From Micromonospora sp. CB01531 (GTDB lineage: Bacteria; Actinomycetota; Actinomycetes; Mycobacteriales; Micromonosporaceae): 64,000 nt of DNA. The notes below the pieces were generated by a model that searched no databases, was not told the origin of the DNA, and saw nothing but the letters and a program-made list of their open reading frames with translations. The stretch covers positions 62,001 through 126,000 of the forward strand of contig NZ_LWLS01000002.1 of the NCBI RefSeq assembly GCF_001905095.1. The letters run 5' to 3'. A program made the position numbers and the translations under genes. Shown here one piece after another: positions 1 through 8,056 of this stretch (positions within the stretch are counted from its first letter, which is position 1; every line of letters starts with the position of its first letter).

Positions 1-1471
1 GGCCGCCGTAGACGGTGCGCCCAGCGTCGGTGACGTCCTTGCCCAGCCGGCGGGTCAGGTGCAGCCCTTCCAGCACGAACTCGATCCCGGCGGCCGCCTC
101 CTCCGGGCTGGGCGCGTCGCCCAGGCCCAGCCGGTCGAGCACCTTGGCCAGCCCCGGCACGGTGCCGACCTGGCGCAGCAGCTCGGCGGAGGAGACCAGC
201 TCGCCGGTCTCGATCACCTCGCCCTCCGCGACCAGCGCGGTGAACCCGGACAGGTCCAACCCGGCCAGGCGGCCCCGGAACGTCTCGGCGGTGGCGGTGC
301 GCAGCAGGTGGGCCAGGATCTCGATCTCCCGCCCCTCCTCGCCGCTCTCGAACTCGACCTTGCCGCGCAGGGTGGAGGTCACCGAGACCGCGTCGCCGAC
401 CCGGGCCACCGGCGCCTCGAGGCGTACCACGGAGTCGCCGGCACCGGGAGCGGCGCCGCCGGCCGCCGGAGCGGCGAGCAGGCCGGCGCGGCGCAGCGCC
501 GCCGCCGCGACGGTCTCCGCGGCGGCGATCGCGAACCGCGCGGACACCCCGGAGCGCGGGTCCACCGACGGCGACTCCCGGACCGCGCGGGCGAACCGGG
601 CGAGCACCTCCAGCACGTGCTCCGGCACCTCGGCCACCAGGTCGGCCTCCTGCCGGATCAGCGCCAGCTCCAGCTCCAGGTCGACCGGGTAGTGGGTACG
701 GATCTCCGCGCCGAACCGGTCCTTCAACGGAGTGATGATCCGGCCCCGGTTGGTGTAGTCCTCCGGGTTGGCGCTGGCCACCAGCAGCAGGTCGAGCGGC
801 AGGCGCAGCTGATAGCCGCGGACCTGGATGTCCCGCTCCTCCAGCACGTTCAGCAGCGCCACCTGGATCCGTTCGGCCAGGTCGGGCAGCTCGTTGACCG
901 CGAAGATGCCCCGGTTGGTTCGCGGCACCAGTCCGAAGTGGATGGTCTCCGGGTCGCCGAGCGTACGCCCCTGGGCGATCCGGATCGGGTCCACGTCCCC
1001 GATCAGGTCGCCGACGCTGGTGTCCGGCGTGGCCAGCTTCTCGCCGTACCGCATCGAGCGGTGCAGCCAGCCGATCGGCAACTCGTCCCCGCGCTCCGCG
1101 ACCAGCGCCCGGGCGGCGGGGGTGAGCGGGTGCATCGGATGCTCGTTGAGCACCGAGCCGGGAATGACCGGGGTCCACTCGTCGAGCAGCGCGCCGAGCG
1201 ACCGGATCAGCCGGGTCTTGCCCTGGCCCCGCTCGCCGAGCAGCACCATGTCGTGGCCGGCGAGCAGGGCCCGCTCGACCTCCGGCAGCACCGTGTCCTG
1301 GTAGCCCACGATGCCCGGGAAGCGCTCCTCCCCGGAGCGCATCCGGGCGAGGAGGTTGTCGCGGATCTCCTGCTTGACCGTGCGGTAGTGGTGGCCGGCC
1401 GCCCGCAACGCGCCGAGCGTGCCGGGCAGGTCGGCGGGCGGGACCGGGGAAACCTGGGTTGGCGCAGTCAC
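1..1471 (-). CDS. MoxR/magnesium-chelatase-like AAA+ ATPase (3' end outside window)
   Basis: The reverse strand reads without a stop from a GTG at 1471 to the window edge, about 490 codons. The protein has a P-loop (GERGQGKTRLIRSL, about residues 80-93), a Walker-B-like segment (IFAVNELPDL) and a following block resembling the sensor region (LLVASANPEDYTNRGR). This is the pattern of MoxR and ChlI/BchI-type AAA+ ATPases. Such proteins usually work with a von Willebrand-domain partner to remodel or activate target proteins in the cytoplasm. A partner could lie beyond the left edge but is not visible. The start is chosen because the next upstream gene ends at 1482, only 10 bp away, so both genes probably share one transcript. 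The C-terminal half is alanine-rich and less conserved. The family is fairly sure; the substrate is unknown. Confidence 0.85.
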   Translation of the reverse strand, partial: MTAPTQVSPVPPADLPGTLGALRAAGHHYRTVKQEIRDNLLARMRSGEERFPGIVGYQDTVLPEVERALLAGHDMVLLGERGQGKTRLIRSLGALLDEWTPVIPGSVLNEHPMHPLTPAARALVAERGDELPIGWLHRSMRYGEKLATPDTSVGDLIGDVDPIRIAQGRTLGDPETIHFGLVPRTNRGIFAVNELPDLAERIQVALLNVLEERDIQVRGYQLRLPLDLLLVASANPEDYTNRGRIITPLKDRFGAEIRTHYPVDLELELALIRQEADLVAEVPEHVLEVLARFARAVRESPSVDPRSGVSARFAIAAAETVAAAALRRAGLLAAPAAGGAAPGAGDSVVRLEAPVARVGDAVSVTSTLRGKVEFESGEEGREIEILAHLLRTATAETFRGRLAGLDLSGFTALVAEGEVIETGELVSSAELLRQVGTVPGLAKVLDRLGLGDAPSPEEAAAGIEFVLEGLHLTRRLGKDVTDAGRTVYGG

Positions 1472-1481
1472 CCGGTAAACG

Positions 1482-2681
1482 CTAGCGCGGCCGGATGACC
1501 AATCGCCCGTCTTCGCCGGCGCCGATGATCCGGACCCGGTCACCGGCTGATCCCGAAGGGTCACCGACTGACCCGGCACGGTCAGCGGCGGCGGGGACCG
1601 GGCCGGGCCAGGGCCGTCGGCAGCGGGCACAGGCCCTCCGCCGGCGCAGGTGGTACGCCACCGTCGCCGCCCCGAGCGCCACCCCCCACAGCGGCCAGAG
1701 CAGCATCGGTGCGGTGGTGAGGCTGAGCCCGCCGCTCATCTCCCAGAACTTGGGGAGACTGATCAGCCCGAGGGTGGCCGCGGTCACCGAGATCGCGACA
1801 AGCGCCGCGGGTACGACCGCCAACGTGATCGGCACCCGCCGCCCGGCCAGCCCCACCATCCACCGGGGGAACCGTTCACCCCAGGGCCTTACCAGGCCGA
1901 GGGTGAGGATCGCGCCGATGGTGGCGAACGCGGCCAGGCCGGCGCCCGCCCACACCGCACCGCTGTCCCGCAACTCCCGCAGGAAGTCCCCGGAGATGCC
2001 CAGCGGAATCCCGGCCGCCCAGGCGAACCGGACCACCGCGTAGGAGAGCGGGATGACCACGGCCGGGTACGCGGCCCACCGCCCCCAGCGGGCGGCCGCC
2101 GCGGGCGAGGTCCAGCCCCGCTCGTCGTCGTCGCGGCCGCAGGCCGGGCAGGCCCCGGCGGTACGCCGCTGCCAGACCAACAGCGCCCCGGCCAGCAGAA
2201 CAGCGCCCACCAACGCGCAGCACCTCGCCAGCAGCGGCCAGTCGAAGACATCGGCGTAGTCGACCGGCGGCCAGCCGAACGGCGCGCCAATGATCAACAT
2301 CGGCAGGTAGCCGAGGATGATCAGCACCCGGGCGTCCGGCACCACCACCGCCAGCCCGAAGGCGACCGCCCATCCGTAGCCGAGCAGCAGCACCCGGGGC
2401 AGACCGCGGACCGCGCCCGTGCGGCTCATCAGCAATGCCGCGACCGCCGCGAGCAGCAGCACCCCGGCGAACAGCGGGGCGCCCAGGTGGACCGGGACCA
2501 GCCGGAGCAGGCTTGCCTCGCCGTGCGGGTCGTTGGCGCCAAACGGGTAGCCCGACCCGGTCAGCGAGGAGACTCCGGCGAGCAGGCCCCAGCAGCCGAG
2601 CCAGGCGGCGGCGAGCGGGGCGGCCAGGCGAAGGCGCGTCCCGGCGGCCCGGCGGGGTGGGGAATCGATGATCGTCGTCAT
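1482..2681 (-). CDS. Polytopic membrane protein of unknown function
   Basis: The gene encodes 399 aa with several hydrophobic stretches, at least eight plausible membrane segments. A short cytoplasmic-looking loop near residue 180 carries a CxxC pair (CPACGRDDDERG), and a second CxRC pair (CARCRRPW) lies near the C-terminus, so a small metal-binding loop is possible. The reading frame is open further upstream, but ATG 2681 (MTTIIDSPPRR) is preferred because residues before it are not membrane-protein-like and would approach the upstream response regulator. It lies 73 bp downstream of that regulator and 10 bp upstream of the ATPase, so it may belong to the same transcription unit. I do not recognise the family. 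Confidence 0.75.
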   Translation of the reverse strand: MTTIIDSPPRRAAGTRLRLAAPLAAAWLGCWGLLAGVSSLTGSGYPFGANDPHGEASLLRLVPVHLGAPLFAGVLLLAAVAALLMSRTGAVRGLPRVLLLGYGWAVAFGLAVVVPDARVLIILGYLPMLIIGAPFGWPPVDYADVFDWPLLARCCALVGAVLLAGALLVWQRRTAGACPACGRDDDERGWTSPAAAARWGRWAAYPAVVIPLSYAVVRFAWAAGIPLGISGDFLRELRDSGAVWAGAGLAAFATIGAILTLGLVRPWGERFPRWMVGLAGRRVPITLAVVPAALVAISVTAATLGLISLPKFWEMSGGLSLTTAPMLLWPLWGVALGAATVAYHLRRRRACARCRRPWPGPVPAAADRAGSVGDPSGSAGDRVRIIGAGEDGRLVIRPR

Positions 2682-2754
2682 GGCTCCAGCCTCGGCCGGC
2701 CGAATGACCCGCCCATCCCGTACGACGGTGAACCCGCTCCCCCGCCGGAGGGAC

Positions 2755-3405
2755 TCAACCGGTCGGCACCACAAAACCCGACTCGTACGCGGCGATCACC
2801 GCCTGCGTGCGGTCCCGGACCCGGAGCTTGGTCAGCACGTTGCCGACGTGCGTCTTCACCGTCTCCACCCCGACCACCAGCCGCTCGGCGATCTCGGTGT
2901 TGGACAGCCCGGTGGCCATCAGCCGCAGCACCTCGGCCTCCCGGTCGGTGAGCCGCGCCGACCGCAACCCGTCCCCGCCCCGACCCCCGTACGCCCCGAC
3001 GAGCTGCCGGATCGCCGCCGGAAAGAGCAGCGACTCACCGGCCGCCACCACCCGGATCGCCTCCACCACCTCGCTCGGGCGGGCCCGCTTGAGCAGGAAT
3101 CCGCTCGCCCCGGCGCGCAGCGCATCGTAGACGTACTCGTCGTTGGCGAACGTGGTGATCACCAGGATGCGCGGCGGGTCGGCGGAGGTGGCGAGCAGCC
3201 GCCGGGTCGCCTGGATACCGTCGATCGCGGGCATCCGGACGTCCATCAGCACCACCCGGGGGCGCAGCTTCGCCACCAGCGGCGGCACCTCCGCGCCGTC
3301 CGTCGCCTCACCGACCACCCGCAGGTCCGGCTGGGCGTCCACGATGGCCCGCAGCCCCACCCGGACCAGCTCGTCGTCGTCGACGATCAGCACGTCGATG
3401 CTCAC
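2755..3405 (-). CDS. LuxR/NarL-family response regulator
   Basis: The 216-aa protein has an N-terminal receiver domain with the acidic pocket (VDDDE, residues 7-11), the phosphoacceptor Asp in VVLMDVRMP (about residue 54) and the conserved Lys in FLLKRARP. A C-terminal LuxR-type helix-turn-helix follows (LTDREAEVLRLMATGLSNTE region through VETVKTHVGNVLTKL). It should bind DNA after phosphorylation by the adjacent kinase. The GTG start at 3405 overlaps the kinase stop by 4 bp (GTGA), which indicates coupled translation and rules out the long upstream extension of the open frame. Its target genes are unknown; the downstream membrane protein at 1482-2681 is a reasonable guess. Confidence 0.93.
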   Translation of the reverse strand: MSIDVLIVDDDELVRVGLRAIVDAQPDLRVVGEATDGAEVPPLVAKLRPRVVLMDVRMPAIDGIQATRRLLATSADPPRILVITTFANDEYVYDALRAGASGFLLKRARPSEVVEAIRVVAAGESLLFPAAIRQLVGAYGGRGGDGLRSARLTDREAEVLRLMATGLSNTEIAERLVVGVETVKTHVGNVLTKLRVRDRTQAVIAAYESGFVVPTG

Positions 3406-4742
3406 CCGGTCTCCCCCCTCGGCACCGGCAGCGACGCCCGCACCCGCCACCGGTCCCCCTGCGGCCCGGCGGTGAGCCGCCCGCCCAGCAGCAGCACCCG
3501 CTCCCGCATCCCGGCCAGGCCGCGTCCGCCGCGCCCCGACCCCGCCGCGCCGCGCAGGCCGTTGAGCAGCTCGATCTCCAACCAGCGGCAATTCCAGCTC
3601 GGCGCGTCTGGCGCCGCGCCGCGACCTGGAGCCGTCGCCTCCGGCACGTCCACCCGCAGCGTCACCGGGCCGCAGCCGTGCCGGGCCGCGTTGGTCAGCC
3701 CCTCCTGCACGATCCGGTAGCCCTCCCGGGACACCGCCGCGGGCAACTCCCCGACCGCCCCGCTCACCCGGGACTCCACCGCCAGGCCGGCGGCGCGGGT
3801 GTCGGCGACCAGCCGGTCCAGCCGGGCCAGGGTGGGCTGCGGTGCGGTGGAGACCCGCGTCCGCCCGCCGTCGCTCTCCCGCAGCAACCCGAGCACGTGG
3901 TCCAGATCGTCCATCGCGTGCCGGCTGGTCTCCTCGATGGCGAGCAGCGCCCGCCGGGTGAACTCCGGGTCGACATCGAGCAGTTCACGGGCGGCCCCGG
4001 CCTGGAGCGTGGCCACGGTCAGCGCGTGCCCGACCGAGTCGTGCAGCTCCCGGGCCAGCCGGTTCCGCTCGGCCAGCCGGGCGGCCCGAGCCTCCAGCGC
4101 GGCAATCCGCTCGCCCTGGGACGGGCCGAGCAGCACCGGCGCCATCGACGCGGCGAGCGCGCCCAGCCCGGCCACCGCGTAGCCGAGCCCGACCAGCAGC
4201 ACCGTCCCGGTCAGCGTGGCACCGACCGGGTTCGCGATCAGCGGCCCGAACCCGTTGGCCCGGCTCACGCCCGGGTCGAGGCCGATCGGCCCGGCCAGGA
4301 AGACCAGCGCCATCGGCAGGGCGCTGATCGCCGCGAACAGCACGAGACCGCCGGTGAGCAGGTGCAGCGCGATCCAGAGCGCCGCGCGTACCCGGGTCTC
4401 CCGGTCGATCCGGTGGCCAGCCGCCGGCTCGGGCAGGTCGACCGCGAGCAGCGCCCGCGCAGCCGCAATCTCCAGGGCCCGGCTCCCGGCGAGGAACACC
4501 GGCACCGCCGCGAGCACCACCGCCACCAGCAGCAGCCCGAAGACCACCGCCCGGGGTACGTCGTCGTTGCCCAGCATCTGGGCGAAGGCCGCCGCGAGCA
4601 ACGCGTACGGCAGCGCGAGCACCCCGCCGAGCAGCAGGAACACGGCCCGCCGCCAGGTGCTCCCGCGCACCAGCGGCCCCAGCACCCCCCAGAGACTCAC
4701 CCAGCCATTCTCGCGCCCCGTCCCATCCGCCGACTCCCCCAT
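3402..4742 (-). CDS. Sensor histidine kinase, NarL/DesK type with N-terminal membrane sensor domain
   Basis: The 446-aa protein starts with a multi-helix membrane region resembling the putative-sensor domain found in actinobacterial kinases. This is followed by the HisKA_3 phosphoacceptor helix (RLARELHDSVGHALTVATLQ, His in ELHDSVGH) and a HATPase region with the N box (EGLTNAARHG) and a C-terminal G box (GRGLAGMRERV). It should autophosphorylate and pass phosphate to the LuxR regulator with which it overlaps by 4 bp. Start choice: an in-frame GTG exists at 4769 but sits inside the -10 of a good promoter (4766-4794), so ATG 4742 is preferred. GTG 4700 (VSLWGVLGPL) is another candidate. The stimulus is unknown. 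Confidence 0.9.
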   Translation of the reverse strand: MGESADGTGRENGWVSLWGVLGPLVRGSTWRRAVFLLLGGVLALPYALLAAAFAQMLGNDDVPRAVVFGLLLVAVVLAAVPVFLAGSRALEIAAARALLAVDLPEPAAGHRIDRETRVRAALWIALHLLTGGLVLFAAISALPMALVFLAGPIGLDPGVSRANGFGPLIANPVGATLTGTVLLVGLGYAVAGLGALAASMAPVLLGPSQGERIAALEARAARLAERNRLARELHDSVGHALTVATLQAGAARELLDVDPEFTRRALLAIEETSRHAMDDLDHVLGLLRESDGGRTRVSTAPQPTLARLDRLVADTRAAGLAVESRVSGAVGELPAAVSREGYRIVQEGLTNAARHGCGPVTLRVDVPEATAPGRGAAPDAPSWNCRWLEIELLNGLRGAAGSGRGGRGLAGMRERVLLLGGRLTAGPQGDRWRVRASLPVPRGETG

Positions 4743-4765
4743 GTTGGGGAGATCCCGAGAGGCGG

Positions 4766-4794
4766 CCACTACCCGGCTCCAGCAGGCGCGTCAA
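4766..4794 (-). promoter_or_regulatory. Predicted housekeeping-sigma promoter of the kinase-regulator operon
   Basis: On the reverse strand TTGACG (4789-4794) and TAGTGG (4766-4771) are separated by exactly 17 bp, a close match to the vegetative -35/-10 arrangement. Transcription would start near 4758, upstream of ATG 4742. This decides against the in-frame GTG at 4769. The leader before ATG 4742 is short, so leaderless-like initiation or use of GTG 4700 is possible. Confidence 0.5.
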
Positions 4795-4838
4795 CATTAA
4801 GGAATCGTCGGCCGCGAGCCACGGCAACAGCACACCCG

Positions 4839-5345
4839 TCAGCGGTGCTCCTGCACGTAACGCGACGGGTCCTTGTCCAGGAACGGCAGGTTCCGGCCGT
4901 TCTTGTGCTCGCCGTAGAACCGCAGCCAGCGCGCCCCCAGCTCGGCGCGCAACTCCACGCCGGCGTGCCGACGGAAGTCGGGCAGCGCCTCGTCCTCCTC
5001 CTCCGCGAGGTGCTCGCTGTTCTCCCGGCGGGCCTTCCACACCGCCGCCCACCAGGGGTCCGAGCCGACCTCGTGGCGCTTCGACTCGTCGATGGCGTCG
5101 CGGATCTTGTTGTGGTCGCCGATGGCGTCCTCGGTCTCCTCCTCGCCGTCATCGCCGTGCTTGACCAGGTGCGGGTACAGGATGGCCTCCTCCGCCTCGG
5201 CGTGGATGTCCAGGTGCAGGGCGAGCGCTTCCCAGATGGCCAGCAACTCGGTCGGGTCGCGGGCGTCGTCGAGCCGGGCGAAGCCGCGACGGAAGGCGGC
5301 GTGGTCGTCGAGGATGAGTGCGGTGATGTCGTCCATGGTGGTCAC
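4839..5345 (-). CDS. Hemerythrin HHE cation-binding domain protein
   Basis: The 168-aa cytoplasmic protein has spaced His and Glu ligands expected for a four-helix hemerythrin fold: DDHAAFRRGFARL, then HLDIHAEAEEAILYPHL (HxxxH...E...H), then GDHNKIRDAI, then NSEHLAEEEDEALPDF. Proteins of this family bind a di-iron centre and handle oxygen, nitric oxide or iron. The GTG start at 5345 overlaps the stop of the upstream aldo/keto reductase by 4 bp, so the two are probably co-translated. ATG 5336 (MDDITALI) is an alternative start. Pairing with a reductase hints at a stress or redox role, which is inference only. Confidence 0.88.
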   Translation of the reverse strand: MTTMDDITALILDDHAAFRRGFARLDDARDPTELLAIWEALALHLDIHAEAEEAILYPHLVKHGDDGEEETEDAIGDHNKIRDAIDESKRHEVGSDPWWAAVWKARRENSEHLAEEEDEALPDFRRHAGVELRAELGARWLRFYGEHKNGRNLPFLDKDPSRYVQEHR

Positions 5346-6310
5346 TTTCCGGTCCGGGCGCGGATCAGCTTGGGTACGGCGGCCAGGCCGGTGACCGGCC
5401 GGAACTGCCGGGCGGCGGTGGCCAGGGCGGCGTACTCGTCGTCGGCCAGGTCGATCTCGGCGGCGGCCGCGTTGCGTTCCATCTGCTCGACGCCGGAGGC
5501 GCCGGGGATGGCCACCACGTTCGGGGAGCGCAGCACGTACGCCAGGGCGATCTGGCTGGGCGTGGCGTCGTGCGCGGCGGCCACCTCGCGCAGCGTGGCG
5601 ATCAACGGGGTGCCGCGTTCCAGGTTCTCCGGCAGGAAGTATGCGTTGGCCCGGCGGACCGCCCCGCCCGGCAGGTTCCGCGCGTCATACCGGCCGGAGA
5701 GGAACCCCTGCGCGAGCGGGCTGTACGCGATGACGAGCCGGCCGGCCTGCTCCGCGTACGGAATCAGGTCCTCCTCGGGGCCACGATCGACCATGCTGTA
5801 GCGGACCTGGTTGCTCAGCACCCGGCGGCCGAGCGCGGCCTCGGCCGCCTGCCAACGGCGCAGGCGGTAGTTGCTGACCCCGACCTCGCCGACCAGCCCG
5901 ACGTCCTGCAGGCCGCGCATGCCCCGCATGGTGGTGGTGTCGGCGACCACCGGGTTGGGCTGGTGCACCTGGTAGAGGTCGATGCAGCTGACGCCGAGCC
6001 GGGCGGCGGAGGCGACCGCGCGCTGGTGCACCACCGGGGCGACCGGCAGCACCGGGAAGATCTTGCTGGCCACCACGACCTTGGCCCGATCGGCGCCGAG
6101 CGCCGCGCCGAGGATGCGCTCGCTGCGGCCGAAGCCGTAAAGCTCGGCGGTGTCGAAGAGGGTGACGCCGAGGTCGAGCGCCCGCCGGACGATGTCCGCC
6201 GCCCGGCGCTCGTAGTCGGCACCGTAGCCCCACTCCTTCGAGCCGAACTGCCACGTGCCGAGGCCGATCTTCGAGATCGGCTTGGGGGTGTCGAGCTGGA
6301 CGAAACGCAT
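5342..6310 (-). CDS. Aldo/keto reductase
   Basis: The 322-aa protein is a TIM-barrel NAD(P)H-dependent oxidoreductase. The catalytic tetrad is visible: Asp and Tyr in LFDTAELYGFGRSE, Lys in VVASKIFPVL and His in YQVHQPNPVV. The cofactor phosphate-binding stretch is near the end (AIPGASGVEQMERN). Length is normal for the family. The frame is open 16 codons further upstream, but ATG 6310 (MRFVQLDTPKPISKIGLG) matches the usual N-terminus. It is followed, with a 4-bp overlap, by the hemerythrin gene. The natural substrate cannot be told from sequence. Confidence 0.9.
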   Translation of the reverse strand: MRFVQLDTPKPISKIGLGTWQFGSKEWGYGADYERRAADIVRRALDLGVTLFDTAELYGFGRSERILGAALGADRAKVVVASKIFPVLPVAPVVHQRAVASAARLGVSCIDLYQVHQPNPVVADTTTMRGMRGLQDVGLVGEVGVSNYRLRRWQAAEAALGRRVLSNQVRYSMVDRGPEEDLIPYAEQAGRLVIAYSPLAQGFLSGRYDARNLPGGAVRRANAYFLPENLERGTPLIATLREVAAAHDATPSQIALAYVLRSPNVVAIPGASGVEQMERNAAAAEIDLADDEYAALATAARQFRPVTGLAAVPKLIRARTGK

Positions 6311-6375
6311 GGCACCGAAGCTACCCGGACAAGCGGGACCGCACGCCAGTTCCGGCACGGCGGAACAATGGGCGG

Positions 6376-6828
6376 ATGGATCTCCGCATCCGGGCCGCCC
6401 GCCCCGCCGAGGCGGCCGAGCTGACCGAGCTGGCGCTGCGTTCCAAGGGTCACTGGGGCTACGACGCCGTGTTCCTGGCCCGATGCCGCAGCGAGCTGAC
6501 GCTGACCCCGGCGGACGTGGCCACGCGGCAGGTGGCGGTGGCCGAACGGGACGGCACGGTGGTCGGGCTGTTGGTGCTCGGCGGCATCCCGCCCGAGCTG
6601 GAGCTGGACATGCTCTTCGTGGACCCGCCGGCGATCGGCACCGGCGTCGGCCGGGTGCTGTTCGACCACGCCGTGGCCACGGCCCGCGCCGCGGGCGCCC
6701 ATGCGCTGTGGCTCGACGCGGACCCGGACGCGGAGCCGTTCTACCGGCACGTCGGCGCGGTCCCGGCCGGCACCGCCGTCTCCCCCTCCACCGGCCGCAC
6801 CCTCCCCCGCCTGCGCTACGACCTCTGA
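6376..6828 (+). CDS. GNAT family N-acetyltransferase
   Basis: The 150-aa single-domain protein has the GNAT acetyl-CoA-binding core: the beta-4 segment LELDMLFVDPPAIGTGVGRVLFDHA carries the pyrophosphate loop (GTGVGR), followed by the C-terminal DPDAEPFYRHVGAV segment typical of the beta-5 to alpha-4 part. It should transfer an acetyl group from acetyl-CoA to an unknown amine. It is divergent from the aldo/keto reductase, with 65 bp between the two starts, and stands alone. Confidence 0.88.
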   Translation: MDLRIRAARPAEAAELTELALRSKGHWGYDAVFLARCRSELTLTPADVATRQVAVAERDGTVVGLLVLGGIPPELELDMLFVDPPAIGTGVGRVLFDHAVATARAAGAHALWLDADPDAEPFYRHVGAVPAGTAVSPSTGRTLPRLRYDL

Positions 6829-6863
6829 TCGCGGTCCCGTCACACGCCAGGGCTTAGGGTCGC

Positions 6864-7856
6864 GTGGTGACCTACCTCGCCGCTGATCAGCGTTACGACT
6901 CGATGACCTACCGGCGCAGCGGGCGCAGCGGACTGCGCCTGCCCGCCATCTCCCTCGGGCTGTGGCACAACTTCGGGCCGGACCGGCCGTACGAGCGGCA
7001 GCGGGACATCGTCCGGCGCGCCTTCGACCTCGGCATCACCCACTTCGACCTGGCCAACAACTACGGCCCACCGCCCGGCACCGCCGAGGAGAACTTCGGC
7101 CGGCTACTCGCCACCGACCTCAAGCCGTACCGGGACGAGCTGGTCGTCTCGAGCAAGGCCGGCTATCTGATGTGGCCCGGTCCGTACGGCGAATGGGGCT
7201 CCCGCAAGTACCTGATCTCGTCGCTGGACCAGTCGCTGCGCCGGCTGGGGCTCGACTACGTGGACATCTTCTACTCGCACCGGTTCGACCCGGACACGCC
7301 GCTGGAGGAGACGATGGGCGCGCTGGACGCCATCGTCCGCTCCGGCAAGGCGCTGTACGTCGGCATCTCCAACTACAACTCCGAGCAGAGCGCCCGGGCC
7401 GCCGCGATCCTGCGTGACCTCGGTACGCCGCTGCTGATCAACCAGCCGGCCTATTCCATGTTCAACCGTTGGACCGAGACGGACAGCCTGCTGGACACGC
7501 TGGAGAAGGTCGGCGCGGGCTGCATCGCGTACAGCCCGCTGGCGCAGGGCCTGCTCACCGACCGCTACCTGGGCGGGATCCCGGCGGACTCCCGGGTGCG
7601 CACCAGCGTGTTCCTCAACGAGAGCGACCTGACCGAGGAGCGGATGGCGACCATCCGGGCGCTCGGCACGATCGCCGAGCGGCGCGGCCAGACCCTGGCC
7701 CAGCTCGCCCTGGCCTGGGCGCTGCGCGACCCGCGGATGACCAGCCTGATCATCGGGGCGAGCAGCGTAGCCCAGCTGGAGGGGAACGTGGCCGCGCTGG
7801 ACAACCTCGACTTCACCGCCGAGGAACTGGCCGAGATCGAGCGGGCCCTGGGCTGA
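6864..7856 (+). CDS. gpr: L-glyceraldehyde 3-phosphate reductase-like aldo/keto reductase (YghZ family)
   Basis: The 330-aa protein closely follows E. coli YghZ/Gpr: SGLRLPAISLGLWHNFG near the N-terminus, ITHFDLANNYGPPPGTAEEN with the catalytic Asp and Tyr, SSKAGYLMWPGPYG with the catalytic Lys, and VDIFYSHRFDPDTPLEE with the catalytic His. The C-terminal LIIGASSVAQLEGNV binds the cofactor. YghZ reduces L-glyceraldehyde 3-phosphate and methylglyoxal with NADPH, so detoxification of reactive aldehydes is the likely role. Start is GTG 6864 or the adjacent GTG 6867. Assignment rests on remembered similarity to YghZ; the exact substrate here is inferred. Confidence 0.9.
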   Translation: MVTYLAADQRYDSMTYRRSGRSGLRLPAISLGLWHNFGPDRPYERQRDIVRRAFDLGITHFDLANNYGPPPGTAEENFGRLLATDLKPYRDELVVSSKAGYLMWPGPYGEWGSRKYLISSLDQSLRRLGLDYVDIFYSHRFDPDTPLEETMGALDAIVRSGKALYVGISNYNSEQSARAAAILRDLGTPLLINQPAYSMFNRWTETDSLLDTLEKVGAGCIAYSPLAQGLLTDRYLGGIPADSRVRTSVFLNESDLTEERMATIRALGTIAERRGQTLAQLALAWALRDPRMTSLIIGASSVAQLEGNVAALDNLDFTAEELAEIERALG

Positions 7857-7868
7857 TCCCTGGGTCTC

Positions 7869-7915
7869 GGACCGCGCCGCAGGTTCCGTCGCGAGACGGC
7901 CGCGCGGCGCGGTCC
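7869..7915. terminator. Hairpin terminator candidate after the YghZ-like gene
   Basis: Arms 7869-7880 and 7904-7915 are perfect 12-bp reverse complements (GGACCGCGCCGC and its complement). The 23-nt loop itself contains a smaller stem (CCGTC/GACGG). It begins 13 bp after the stop at 7856. There is no T tract, as is common in high-GC actinomycetes. Confidence 0.55.
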
Positions 7916-8056
7916 CAACCCGCGAGGCAGCCCGGCGGCAGGGGCGGTTCACCGGCCGGCCCGGGCGTGCTGACCGGGGCGCTGGGGCGGTGCGGGGCGG
8001 CGGCGGACCGGGGTCGGGCCCTACAGTGTCGGGACCAAGCGATCAAGGAGCGTGCC

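Noticed and set aside
59..1498. 479-codon forward frame at the left edge
   Set aside because: The reverse strand has the P-loop ATPase in the same place; the forward frame is Gln/Arg/Gly-rich with no domain.
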